The notes beneath the pieces were generated by a model that searched no databases, was not told the DNA's origin, and saw nothing but the letters and a program-made list of their open reading frames with translations. A stretch of 56,529 bases of DNA from Bacteroidota bacterium (GTDB lineage: Bacteria; Bacteroidota; Bacteroidia; Chitinophagales; Chitinophagaceae), in the NCBI GenBank assembly GCA_018268015.1, contig JAFDXJ010000001.1, positions 1-56,529 of the forward strand, written 5' to 3'. Positions 28,363 through 37,063 of this stretch are shown one piece after another (the stretch's first letter is position 1; every line of letters starts with the position of its first letter). The position numbers and the translations under genes were made by a program.

Positions 28363-29487
28363 ATGGAAATTGCAACTTTATATAAAAAAGCATTGAATTT
28401 TGAGTTCCTGAGTGTTGAAGAGGGTGTTTATCTATATTCCCATGCACCACTTTCAGAGTTGATGAATATAGCTGATATACTTAGGAAAAAACAGGTACCA
28501 CATGGAAAAGTGACCTGGCAAATAGACCGGAATGTTAATACGACCAATGTTTGTATTGCCAATTGTAAATTTTGCAATTTTTACCGGATACCGGGGCATC
28601 AAGATGCATATATCACAGAGATGCCGACTTATCGCAAAAAAATTGACGAGACTTTTCGTTATGGGGGTGATCAATTATTATTACAAGGCGGACATCATCC
28701 AAAACTTGGATTAGATTTTTATACAAATATATTCCGTCAAATCAAACAGGAATACCCGACATTGAAATTACATGCATTAGGGCCACCTGAAGTAGCCCAT
28801 ATATGCAAACTTGAAAAAATGAATCACCATGATGTACTGGTAGCCTTAAAAGATGCCGGTTTAGATTCATTACCCGGTGCAGGCGCTGAAATACTCATAG
28901 ACCGGGTTCGCCGCTTAATTAGTAAAGGAAAATGTGGCGCTGATGAATGGCTTCACATCATGCATGAAGCGCATCTGCTGAATATTACTACCAGCGCCAC
29001 CATGATGTTTGGCCATGTAGAGACTATAGAAGAACGTTTTATACATCTTGTACGTATTCGTGAAGTTCAATCACGTAAACCAGAGCATGCAAAAGGTTTT
29101 CTCGCTTTTATACCCTGGACATTCCAGGATGTAGATACCTTACTTGCACGTATCAGGGGAGTTCATAATCTGGTTACTTCTGAAGAATATATCCGCATGA
29201 TAGCAATGAGCCGAATTATGTTGCCGAACATCAAAAATATCCAGGCCAGTTGGCTCACCGTAGGAAAAAATACCGCACAGGTTTGTTTACATGCCGGCGC
29301 GAATGATTTCGGTAGTATCATGATAGAAGAAAACGTTGTCAGCGCCGCCGGTGCACCTCATCGTTTTACCTATAAAACAATACAAGATTCTATTCGTGAT
29401 GCAGGATTTGAACCTCAATTGAGAAATCAACAATATGAGTGGAGAGAAATTCCGGAAGGAATAGAAGAGCAAATTGTAAATTATTAA
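28363..29487 (+). CDS. mqnC: Cyclic dehypoxanthinyl futalosine synthase (radical SAM)
   Basis: 374 residues. The radical SAM cluster motif CIANCKFC (C64, C68, C71) and following GGDQLLLQGGHHP fit MqnC, which closes the spiro ring in the futalosine branch of menaquinone synthesis. Menaquinol is the likely substrate of the ACIII genes in this window. The other mqn genes are not here. A TAATTTTG -7 element at 28336-28343 lies 19 nt before the ATG. Confidence 0.94.
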   Translation: MEIATLYKKALNFEFLSVEEGVYLYSHAPLSELMNIADILRKKQVPHGKVTWQIDRNVNTTNVCIANCKFCNFYRIPGHQDAYITEMPTYRKKIDETFRYGGDQLLLQGGHHPKLGLDFYTNIFRQIKQEYPTLKLHALGPPEVAHICKLEKMNHHDVLVALKDAGLDSLPGAGAEILIDRVRRLISKGKCGADEWLHIMHEAHLLNITTSATMMFGHVETIEERFIHLVRIREVQSRKPEHAKGFLAFIPWTFQDVDTLLARIRGVHNLVTSEEYIRMIAMSRIMLPNIKNIQASWLTVGKNTAQVCLHAGANDFGSIMIEENVVSAAGAPHRFTYKTIQDSIRDAGFEPQLRNQQYEWREIPEGIEEQIVNY

Positions 29488-29587
29488 ATAGAGGTTAGTC
29501 CGTTATGTCACGTTTTTTATTTTGAAGCAAATTTCTTCAAACTATTCTTCCTCCTATTACCAATTTGTGAAAAGCAATGATCCTTTC

Positions 29588-29911
29588 TTACTCTTTCAAA
29601 ATTTTATTTTGTAGGCTCCTCCATCCTCCACCATTCAATACGGATTTGAAACCATGAGAATCCAAAATTCTTTTTGCAGATCCACTACGCATTCCGGATG
29701 CACAACAACAGATAATGCATTTATTTTTATCGCCTAATTTCGAAATATGTTTGCTTAGTTGATCCACCGGAATATTGATGGAATCCCGGATATGACCTGT
29801 TTCATATTCACCCCTACTCCGAACATCTAAAATAATGGCACCTTCCCGCATCAATGCTCCATAATCTGTTTTAGGGCTTATGCCCAAAATACGCTTTATT
29901 GCTTTTATCAT
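29588..29911 (-). CDS. Rhodanese-like sulfurtransferase domain protein
   Basis: A 107-residue single rhodanese domain from MIKAIKRI; a longer frame from 29959 is less likely. Catalytic Cys lies in CCASGMRSGSA and the conserved ILDVRSRGEYETGHI stretch is present. It would move sulfane sulfur from persulfides. Its first 41 nt overlap the end of the DUF6132 gene, so the two are probably translated together. It is the last gene of the four-gene sulfur/redox cassette. Confidence 0.9.
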   Translation of the reverse strand: MIKAIKRILGISPKTDYGALMREGAIILDVRSRGEYETGHIRDSINIPVDQLSKHISKLGDKNKCIICCCASGMRSGSAKRILDSHGFKSVLNGGGWRSLQNKILKE

Positions 29912-30116
29912 TTGTATTTTTTTGAATATCTCTTTTAAAAAGATTGAATAGCAAAACACCCATCAGTGAACCATATAAGGTACTGTTTACCGGCCTGGAT
30001 GTGATAAGGCAGGTACCAGAATTACACCCTACAAAATAATAATATAGGTAGCCCACTAATGCGCCTGCCACTAACCCGGTAATTGAAAGCCAATATTTAT
30101 TAAAAAAAATCCTCAT
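29871..30116 (-). CDS. DUF6132-like small membrane protein
   Basis: 81 residues with two hydrophobic helices (about 7-29 and 46-61) separated by GCNSGTCLITSRP, a conserved two-Cys motif of this family. The paired cysteines next to a rhodanese and an OsmC protein suggest handling of sulfur or thiols at the membrane, which is inference. It starts 18 nt after OsmC and overlaps rhodanese by 41 nt. Confidence 0.75.
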   Translation of the reverse strand: MRIFFNKYWLSITGLVAGALVGYLYYYFVGCNSGTCLITSRPVNSTLYGSLMGVLLFNLFKRDIQKNTNDKSNKAYFGHKP

Positions 30117-30134
30117 CGTTTTCTATATAAATGG

Positions 30135-30593
30135 TTATGCATTTGCCACCAGGGAAATTTTATTATTAAATATTTGCTGATGATTATAATTAATTTCCCA
30201 GGTAACCGGCAAAGCTTTTTTCAGCATACTGCTTACACCACATAACTTTTCCTGAGAATCCGTCACCGCACTAAGAGTAGCTTCCTTATTTTCATCTTTT
30301 CCCATGAAATCATAAATCACATGAATGGCAATATATTGAATGGGGATGCTTTTGCTTATCTCGCCTTTTACTTTGATATCAAATATATCCGGGTTTTTAT
30401 TTGCCTTTCGCAAAATGGCCGCGATATCCATACCGGTACACCCTGCAAGAGCCGTTAATACAAAAGGTTTTGGAATAGGCCCATGATCTTCACCGCCTAC
30501 CCGTTCAGGTGCATCCATAATAATGGTATGCCCATTTACCAAGGCATTGAATTGCATTTTCCCCATCCATTGTACATCAACTTCGTGTGTCAT
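30135..30593 (-). CDS. OsmC/Ohr family peroxiredoxin-like protein
   Basis: 152 residues with the OsmC fold: the two redox cysteines are in LAGCTGMDIAAILRK and EKLCGVSSMLKKALP. OsmC proteins reduce organic hydroperoxides; some act on persulfides or other thiol adducts. The flanking rhodanese and DUF2892 genes favour a sulfur-linked role here. It lies 4 nt after DUF2892. Confidence 0.92.
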   Translation of the reverse strand: MTHEVDVQWMGKMQFNALVNGHTIIMDAPERVGGEDHGPIPKPFVLTALAGCTGMDIAAILRKANKNPDIFDIKVKGEISKSIPIQYIAIHVIYDFMGKDENKEATLSAVTDSQEKLCGVSSMLKKALPVTWEINYNHQQIFNNKISLVANA

Positions 30594-30597
30594 TTGA

Positions 30598-30822
30598 TTA
30601 CTTTTTTTCTTGAGATTGATTCATTTTTTTCTTTGTGGAAATACCCAATAAATGATACATCGGGCAAAAATTGATAAAGCTGGTCACTATAAAAACACCG
30701 GCAATAATGAGTAATATCATGGCCAACGTTCCATTAATGATATGTGTAAAATATAAAATGCCAATTAGTATTGCAGCAGATACTCTGACCATTTTATCCA
30801 GCACTCCCATATTTTTTTTCAT
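30598..30822 (-). CDS. DUF2892 (YgaP-type) membrane protein
   Basis: 74 residues with two helices (about 14-28 and 33-52) and the FCPMYHLLGIST ending typical of DUF2892. In E. coli YgaP this membrane part is fused to a rhodanese; here both occur as separate genes in one operon, which supports a joint role in sulfur transfer or thiocyanate-like export. It is the first gene of the cassette. No clear TAnnTTTG element lies directly upstream. Confidence 0.88.
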   Translation of the reverse strand: MKKNMGVLDKMVRVSAAILIGILYFTHIINGTLAMILLIIAGVFIVTSFINFCPMYHLLGISTKKKMNQSQEKK

Positions 30823-30936
30823 AATCTGTTTTATTAATTGAATAAAAATGTTTCATAATTGATTTCATGTTAAGATAATCATGCTACACAAAACCATTTT
30901 CGTCTTTCGAAATTTTTCCCTGCAAACCGAAAATTC

Positions 30937-30971
30937 CTGTTCAAACATCCAAGATCCGTACTGTTCAAACA
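30937..30971. repeat. Direct repeat upstream of the DUF2892-OsmC cassette
   Basis: CTGTTCAAACA occurs at 30937-30947 and again at 30961-30971, 24 bp apart start to start, close to two helical turns. This spacing would put two protein sites on nearly the same DNA face. It lies about 115-150 nt upstream of the DUF2892 start. Confidence 0.5.
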
Positions 30972-31034
30972 ACCTCATTTAATCTCATTCAGTGAGGCAA
31001 AGTTCCGTTAAAGAAACACTGATTCTTGTGACTT

Positions 31035-31057
31035 ATGTTACACTTAAAATGTAACAT
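31035..31057. promoter_or_regulatory. Perfect 8-bp inverted repeat, candidate operator
   Basis: ATGTTACA (31035-31042), 7-nt spacer, TGTAACAT (31050-31057). The GTTAC/GTAAC half-sites resemble those used by Crp/Fnr-type regulators of nitrosative or redox stress, but the spacer is longer than usual. Position: 213 nt upstream of DUF2892. Confidence 0.45.
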
Positions 31058-31218
31058 GCATTCTAAGAAAGCATAATTGCTTTTTGGTCAAACTTAAAAA
31101 TAGGATTGTTCCTGAAAAATGATCAGCAACATATCATAAAATGATTCGTGTCAGGTGTGAAAGATAATTTGGGGAGACCTCATGATCCATTTAACGGTCT
31201 TTTTTCAAATCAAGATCA

Positions 31219-31600
31219 TTAATAAATAAATTTATAGGCGATATATCCAAAAGCAATAGTAATCAGCGTCCTGAAAGTCATTGCCAGGACTGTCTTAAAT
31301 TCATAGATACCTCCGGAAGCAATATAAAAGCCCAGTGCAATAAATGTGAGGAGCAGTATTCCACTTGCTATAAAGAGCATTTTTGAAGTCCATTTTTTGG
31401 TGAAGAAAAACCCATAAGCTGCTGCCAGATAGAGAAACGCACAAATAAAATTTGCTACTACAACAAACAAGACATAATTCCCTTCTTTTGCCCTGATTCC
31501 AAATAAATCAAAAAGAACTGATGTTGTCATAAAGAGGGATACCAACCCAAGAAATGCCAAAATATTCCGGAAATAGCGATGACGATCTTTGTTTTCATAA
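31219..31600 (-). CDS. Small membrane protein with probable one-base frameshift near its start
   Basis: The main frame (31219-31560) encodes 113 residues with four helices and MTTSVLFDLFGIRAKEGNYV, a pattern I recognise from conserved Bacteroidota membrane proteins without known function. It has no in-frame ATG; only TTG at 31560. An ATG at 31600 opens MKTKIVIAISGIF in the next frame. Adding one T to the T4 run (31559-31562) would join both into a continuous 126-residue protein with a natural first helix. A real deletion, sequence error, or TTG start are all possible. Confidence 0.6.
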
Positions 31601-31730
31601 TGATTGATTTAATGAAGTGAAGCTCTTCATTCAACAAAAATGTTTGGCAATGCCAGCGTTTTTATTTTCTAAAAAATATCTTCGGCATAATGTTCCAGGA
31701 AATAAACTTTAGTAAGTCCCCAATAATTTT

Positions 31731-32549
31731 TTATCCTCTCGGGTAATTCTTTATTAGTTCAAAGCGGTAGCCCTTGGCCTTTAATCCATTAATTAATTCA
31801 ATTAATTTTTCTTTATTTTCTTTTTTGGCAAACATTTGATCATGGCTTAACAACACCAATTTATGCGGTGTAAAGCACCGGGAAGAATCCTGAATAGCAT
31901 TTGTTATCATCCTTAACAATTGAGATACAGTTTGAATAGGTTCTCCATTGTCATAGTGTTGCCATTCTATATCCCAACCGAAAAGTGAGTATCCATTTTC
32001 CTTTAATAAGTCGGCGGCTTGTTGAGAATGAGCAGCCGGATCATTTCTCTGTTTTGATCCTACCCTCCATGTATTCCTTCCGGGTAAGCGTGCATCCTTA
32101 TTTTGGAGATGAAGCAGGGCGGCGCTTTTATTAAAATCTTCCAGTACACCTTGTGGATTTTGATAAAATAAGCGATAGCGATTATTTGCATGAGAATAAC
32201 TATGACTGGAGACTTGCAATAAATTATCATTATAAGCCATTAAAAAGCTATTCTGCATTTCCTTATCAGCCTGAGTATGTTTGCCCACCATAAACATCGT
32301 TGCCGGTAAGGCAAAATTATTCATCACTTCAATCACATTTTCAGTGCCTATTAATGGTCCATCATCAAATGTGAGATAAATTACATGGGCTGTATCCGGC
32401 ATTGTTGGTTTTGATACAACGGAATCCACTTTTTGAATAACCGTATCTTGTATTACTGTTGAAATGGTATCTTTAGCAGGAATAGTAGGAACATTACTAT
32501 GACACCCTAAAAAGCATAGATTGATTAATCCCAAGAAGAGGTTCTTCAT
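31731..32549 (-). CDS. Polysaccharide deacetylase (NodB) lipoprotein
   Basis: 272 residues from MKNLFLG; this start, rather than 32573, gives a proper signal with lipobox CFLGC and lies about 13 nt after the transcript start predicted by TATGTTTG (32567-32574, minus). The NodB motif YLTFDDGPL supplies the metal and catalytic aspartates, and HSYSHAN the two histidines. A late LVLLSHDQMF stretch fits motif 5. It likely removes acetyl groups from cell-wall or surface glycans. It follows the GH35 gene on the same strand. Confidence 0.9.
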   Translation of the reverse strand: MKNLFLGLINLCFLGCHSNVPTIPAKDTISTVIQDTVIQKVDSVVSKPTMPDTAHVIYLTFDDGPLIGTENVIEVMNNFALPATMFMVGKHTQADKEMQNSFLMAYNDNLLQVSSHSYSHANNRYRLFYQNPQGVLEDFNKSAALLHLQNKDARLPGRNTWRVGSKQRNDPAAHSQQAADLLKENGYSLFGWDIEWQHYDNGEPIQTVSQLLRMITNAIQDSSRCFTPHKLVLLSHDQMFAKKENKEKLIELINGLKAKGYRFELIKNYPRG

Positions 32550-32621
32550 AATCAAATAATATGACGCAAACATAACGCAAAATTAGTTTGTGAAATATAA
32601 AATCAAACAAAGCTTAACCGT

Positions 32622-34430
32622 TTATTCCGGCTCCTTTTTGCCTGAAATTTCTGCCGGTGCTGAAGTAAATAAATCTAAAACAATGACTTCATTCTTTCCT
32701 TTTTTAAGCCAGGGAGCCGGGCAATATAAACGTTGTTGTGGGCCTATGTTCCAATACCGGCCGAGGTTATGGCCATTGACCCATACAACCCCTTTTTGAA
32801 AATGTTGCATATCCAAGTATGTATCTCCCACATGATCCAATTCAAAATCTGCCTTGAAAAAGGTTCCATTCCGGTCTGCTAATTTGTTGGCTGACTTGAG
32901 AGATTTTATAAAGGGTTCATCCAGAGGTAATGAATAAGTTTCCCAGTTCATTAAAGTCATTCCATTTAAGGTGACCCGGTCAGTTATCCCTTTTCGATCC
33001 GTCATATCAGACCCAAAATTGATGCGCCCCATTGCTTCTACTAAGATTTCTAATACCGGGTTTTTAACATCGGATTTTGGAATATTAATTTCCCATCGTC
33101 CCCCATCCCGATAGATGGTATCAATGAATTGGTCATTCAAAAAAACAAATGCTAGATCATGCGGTTCACTAATCCTCAGCTTGCCGCTTTTATTGCCAAT
33201 CAAAGTGGTCTTATATAAAATTAATCCACTTTGTTGATTAAAATATTCAATGGGTTTTGGTTGAGGTAATAAAACGGGCTTTGGCAATTCATTCCAAATA
33301 CTTGTAAAAGGCTGCAATGTTATTGCCGGTATTTCTATAGTAGGAATGGCAGCCGGGATGTCGGGTAAATGCGTCCCATTATATTCCTGAATCAGGTTAC
33401 GAATCATCCAATATTTTGCTGTAGGATTTCCCTGCTCATTGATGGGTGCATCATAATCATAACTGGTAATATCCGCCTGGTAGGTCTTTCCGCCACCATT
33501 GGCACCCGCCCAAAAACCAAAATTTGTACCTCCATGTATGACATAAAAATTGAATGATTTCTTATTTTTCAGTAAAAAAGTCACCTCTTTTTTAAGGTCA
33601 TTCGTATCAGGTCTGGCCCACTGTTCTCCCCAATGCGTAAGCCATCCCGGATAAGTCTCACTACTGAAAGAAGGTACATTTGGATTTGCTTTTTTTGCTT
33701 CGGCAAAATCATCTTCATCACTGCCACTGTCTAATCCTATGGCAGCTCCTTCCACAGTACCTGCATCCAGCATAAAAGCTGTCGCTCCATCAGCGGTATA
33801 AAAGGGCACATTGATGCCATTATCCGTCCATAATTTTTTCAGAGTCTGCAAATAGGTTTTATCATTTCCATAGCTCCCATACTCATTTTCCACTTGTACC
33901 ATCAGAATGGGCCCCCCATTTGTTACGAGAAATGGTTTTATTTCTTTGGAAATATGTTGTACATATATTTCCACCTCATGCATATATCTTGGATCCATAC
34001 ACCTGATTTTTATATCGGGTGTCTTTAAAAGCCAGAAAGGCAAACCTCCAAAATCCCATTCACCGCAAACATAAGGGCCGGGCCTGAAGAGTACCCACAT
34101 TTTTTCTTCCTGGCAAATTTTGATAAACTCCGCAATGTTATGATTCCCATTTTTAAAATCCCATACTCCCGGTGCGGTTTCCTGGTAATTCCAAAAAACA
34201 TATATGGCAATTGTATTACATCCCATCGCTTTAGCCATTTGGATCCTCTGTCGCCAATAAGCATAAGGTATCCGGGCCGGATGCATTTCACCACTGATTA
34301 TTTGAAATGGTTTACCGTCTAATAAAAAATCATTAGCAGATAAACTAAACAGGTGTTTTTGTTGTGCCCGGGCAGGTAAACCTGCTAAAAAAAATAAACT
34401 GATAATGCCTATAAATTTGGTCAATCGCAT
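32622..34430 (-). CDS. Beta-galactosidase, glycoside hydrolase family 35
   Basis: 602 residues, secreted (signal about 1-22 ending ARAQ). A TIM-barrel with acid/base E183 (VQVENEYGSYG) and nucleophile E258 (SSETYPGW), plus C-terminal beta domains with VWVNGHNLGRYWNIGPQQ, the galactose-binding jelly roll typical of GH35. It would release terminal beta-galactose from glycans outside the cytoplasm. It lies beside a deacetylase, suggesting glycan processing, but no SusC/SusD pair is in the window. Confidence 0.95.
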   Translation of the reverse strand: MRLTKFIGIISLFFLAGLPARAQQKHLFSLSANDFLLDGKPFQIISGEMHPARIPYAYWRQRIQMAKAMGCNTIAIYVFWNYQETAPGVWDFKNGNHNIAEFIKICQEEKMWVLFRPGPYVCGEWDFGGLPFWLLKTPDIKIRCMDPRYMHEVEIYVQHISKEIKPFLVTNGGPILMVQVENEYGSYGNDKTYLQTLKKLWTDNGINVPFYTADGATAFMLDAGTVEGAAIGLDSGSDEDDFAEAKKANPNVPSFSSETYPGWLTHWGEQWARPDTNDLKKEVTFLLKNKKSFNFYVIHGGTNFGFWAGANGGGKTYQADITSYDYDAPINEQGNPTAKYWMIRNLIQEYNGTHLPDIPAAIPTIEIPAITLQPFTSIWNELPKPVLLPQPKPIEYFNQQSGLILYKTTLIGNKSGKLRISEPHDLAFVFLNDQFIDTIYRDGGRWEINIPKSDVKNPVLEILVEAMGRINFGSDMTDRKGITDRVTLNGMTLMNWETYSLPLDEPFIKSLKSANKLADRNGTFFKADFELDHVGDTYLDMQHFQKGVVWVNGHNLGRYWNIGPQQRLYCPAPWLKKGKNEVIVLDLFTSAPAEISGKKEPE

Positions 34431-34589
34431 GATGATGAATTTTTCTAAAGATACTTCATAATTTAATGAAATACTCTTTCAACACCGAAAAAAATCCTGA
34501 TCCTATGCTTTCAATATTTAGCTGAAATGCTCATTTCTTTCCTGTAACGTTTTTTGTACTTTTGCATTTTATTTTTTTAAAACAACATC

Positions 34590-35993
34590 ATGAATTACCG
34601 CATAGAAAAAGATACCATGGGTGAAGTGAAAGTGCCCGCCGAAGCTTATTTCGGTGCACAAACACAAAGAAGTATTGACAATTTTAAAATTGCCCGTGAG
34701 ACAGACACCATGCCTAAAGAAATTATCCGGGCATTTGCTTACCTCAAAAAAGCTGCTGCAATTACGAATCAGGAAGCAGGAGTCTTATCAAAAGAAAAAG
34801 CCGATATGATTGGTAAAGTATGTGATGAAATTTTATCTGGTGAACTGGATGCCCAATTTCCTCTTGTTATTTGGCAAACAGGCTCGGGCACACAAAGTAA
34901 TATGAATGTAAATGAAGTGATTGCTTATCGCGCGCATACATTATTGGGCGGCCATTTGAATGATAAAGAGAAAAAATTACATCCCAATGATGATGTGAAT
35001 AAATCTCAATCATCCAATGATACTTTTCCTACTGCCATGCATATTGCGGCTTATAAAATACTGGTAGAAAAAACGATACCGGGTATTGAAAAATTACGCG
35101 ATACACTGGCCGAAAAAAGTAAAAAATTTATGCATGTGGTTAAAATCGGCCGTACCCATTTTATGGATGCCACACCCCTTACACTCGGCCAGGAATTCAG
35201 CGGATATGTCTCCCAACTTGATCATGGCCTCAAAGCCATTCGAAATTCTCTACAACACTTAAGTGAACTGGCACTTGGCGGCACGGCCGTGGGAACAGGG
35301 ATCAATACCCCCAAAAATTATGCGGTAAATGTGGCCAAAAATATAGCTACGCTTACCGGATTACCATTCATTACTGCCGCAAATAAATTTGAATCTTTGG
35401 CAGCACATGATGCCATCGTAGAATCTCACGGAGCCTTAAAAATGGTTGCAGTGAGTCTGATGAAAATTGCCAATGATATTCGCATGTTATCATCCGGCCC
35501 AAGAAGTGGTATAGGCGAAATCTTTATCCCTGATAATGAACCGGGATCATCTATTATGCCGGGTAAGGTAAACCCTACACAATGCGAAGCCGTGACGATG
35601 ATCGCTGCACAAGTGATGGGAAATGATGTGGCCATCAGTATTGGTGGATCCAACGGACATTTTGAATTGAATGTTTTTAAGCCCATGATGATATACAACT
35701 TCCTGCATAGTGCCACACTTATAGGCGATGGCTGTATCTCCTTTAATGACAAGTGCGCCACTGGTATTGAACCCATTGAAAAAAATATCCAAAAAAATCT
35801 TGAGAACAGTTTAATGCTGGTGACTGCTCTTAACACGAAGATTGGTTATTACAAGGCTGCAGAAATTGCTCAGAAGGCGCATAAAGAGGGCACTACTTTA
35901 AAAGAAATGGCAGTTAAATTAGGCTATGTAACTCCCGAGGAATTTGATGAATGGGTCATACCAGCACAGATGGTTGGTGATTTAGAGAAATAA
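34590..35993 (+). CDS. fumC: Fumarate hydratase, class II
   Basis: 467 residues, the expected size. Iron-free fumarase interconverting fumarate and malate in the TCA cycle. Seen: [13 protein letters not shown] (98-110), catalytic H190 in [16 protein letters not shown], and the signature [11 protein letters not shown] (319-329). It is not an aspartase or argininosuccinate lyase by these motifs. A TACTTTTG -7 element (34557-34564) precedes the ATG by 25 nt, with no obvious -33 box. Confidence 0.97.
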   Translation: MNYRIEKDTMGEVKVPAEAYFGAQTQRSIDNFKIARETDTMPKEIIRAFAYLKKAAAITNQEAGVLSKEKADMIGKVCDEILSGELDAQFPLVIWQTGSGTQSNMNVNEVIAYRAHTLLGGHLNDKEKKLHPNDDVNKSQSSNDTFPTAMHIAAYKILVEKTIPGIEKLRDTLAEKSKKFMHVVKIGRTHFMDATPLTLGQEFSGYVSQLDHGLKAIRNSLQHLSELALGGTAVGTGINTPKNYAVNVAKNIATLTGLPFITAANKFESLAAHDAIVESHGALKMVAVSLMKIANDIRMLSSGPRSGIGEIFIPDNEPGSSIMPGKVNPTQCEAVTMIAAQVMGNDVAISIGGSNGHFELNVFKPMMIYNFLHSATLIGDGCISFNDKCATGIEPIEKNIQKNLENSLMLVTALNTKIGYYKAAEIAQKAHKEGTTLKEMAVKLGYVTPEEFDEWVIPAQMVGDLEK

Positions 35994-36080
35994 TTAAATC
36001 TTCATTTGGCCTCTTTAATCTTCTTTTAAGTGCAATTTAATTATTAATTGTCCGTTATGGTAGAGTGAAAATCCTCATTC

Positions 36081-36992
36081 ATGAATCAATTATTATTTAG
36101 CATAAATATGAAACGCAAATTCTTTCTTTTATCTTTATTCAGTTCTGTACTTTTATTATTTGGCCTGGGAGGTTGCCAAAAGGAGTACAGCCTGGAAAAC
36201 GGGATTTTGGATTCCCCCGCAACAGGCTCCCTTACTGATTCCCTGGGATTTTGCCTGGGTGACTCGGTTTATGGAACGTACTATAATGGAATTACCCCCG
36301 GAAGTGATACCTGTTTTGTTGATATCAAAGTAAATGTTTTAACACCCGGAACCTACAGTATCAAATCAAATTTGCAAAATGGATTCCTTTTTGCGGACTC
36401 CGGTTACTTTAATTCCACCGGTATAACCACCGTAAGGCTTCGCCCATTGGGAACACCCATTATTCAGGTAGCAACAGATTTTTTGGTAACCTTTGATAGT
36501 TCCACTTGCGGTTTTACCGTTATGATCAATGATAGTACAGGTCATAGCATACCCACAGGTGGTGATCTGGACCTTGCATTATCCGATTCTGCATGGACTT
36601 TTATGCAAGGGGCATCTACTTTTGTAGGTCCTGTAGATACGGCTTTTTTAATGGATACGCTTACCTTAAAAGTATTATCTGTCAATGGTTACACTGCCGC
36701 AACCGGTGATTCCGCTTTAAATATTGGCATGTTTTTACCTGTTGGCACGATCACTCCGGGAACATATCCCACCAGCACTTCGGGGTATTTCTATTTTATA
36801 GATAATGCAAATCCTACCGTTCCGGTTTATTCAGCGGACCCCAGTACGATAGGTTTTGTTGTCACTATAAATATTCTCTCTTATGACGATGTATTGCATG
36901 TGGTTGCCGGGAATTTCTCGGGAACAGCAAGAGATGCCTCCGGTAACCCAGTAAACATAACGGGAGGTAAATTCACGGCATTAGTAGAATAA
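36081..36992 (+). CDS. Lipoprotein of unknown function with two beta domains
   Basis: 303 residues; a second ATG at 36108 (MKRKFFLL) gives a cleaner signal peptide and may be the true start. Lipobox FGLGGC. The first half (about 60-150) has the TPGTYSIKSN...VTFDSSTCGFTV pattern found in Chitinophagaceae surface lipoproteins. The second half ends NFSGTARDASGNPVNITGGKF, similar to DUF6252-type domains. Function is unknown; surface location is inferred from the lipobox. Confidence 0.75.
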   Translation: MNQLLFSINMKRKFFLLSLFSSVLLLFGLGGCQKEYSLENGILDSPATGSLTDSLGFCLGDSVYGTYYNGITPGSDTCFVDIKVNVLTPGTYSIKSNLQNGFLFADSGYFNSTGITTVRLRPLGTPIIQVATDFLVTFDSSTCGFTVMINDSTGHSIPTGGDLDLALSDSAWTFMQGASTFVGPVDTAFLMDTLTLKVLSVNGYTAATGDSALNIGMFLPVGTITPGTYPTSTSGYFYFIDNANPTVPVYSADPSTIGFVVTINILSYDDVLHVVAGNFSGTARDASGNPVNITGGKFTALVE

Positions 36993-37012
36993 GCTTCATT
37001 AAAAATTTAAAA

Positions 37013-37041
37013 AAACGATGCTTAGAGGCATCGTTTTTTTA
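37013..37041 (+). terminator. Intrinsic terminator
   Basis: AAACGATGC (37013-37021) pairs with GCATCGTTT (37028-37036) around a 6-nt loop and is followed by T8. It closes the lipoprotein gene ending at 36992. Confidence 0.92.
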
Positions 37042-37063
37042 TTGGAATGATGTACTTTCAATA

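Larger units (their letters stand above)
30823..31218. other. 396-nt gap upstream of the sulfur/redox cassette
   Basis: I see no gene. It holds an 11-bp direct repeat (30937 and 30961) and an 8-bp inverted repeat (31035-31057), both described separately. A weak hairpin AGACC/GGTCT followed by T6 lies at about 31174-31206. Confidence 0.6.

Noticed and set aside
29521..29541. TTTGAAG/CTTCAAA hairpin between mqnC and the rhodanese gene
   Set aside because: AT-rich 7-bp stem without a T-run on either strand; not a convincing terminator.
35426..35836. 136-codon minus-strand frame inside fumC
   Set aside because: Antisense to the fumarase signature region, which is under clear protein constraint.
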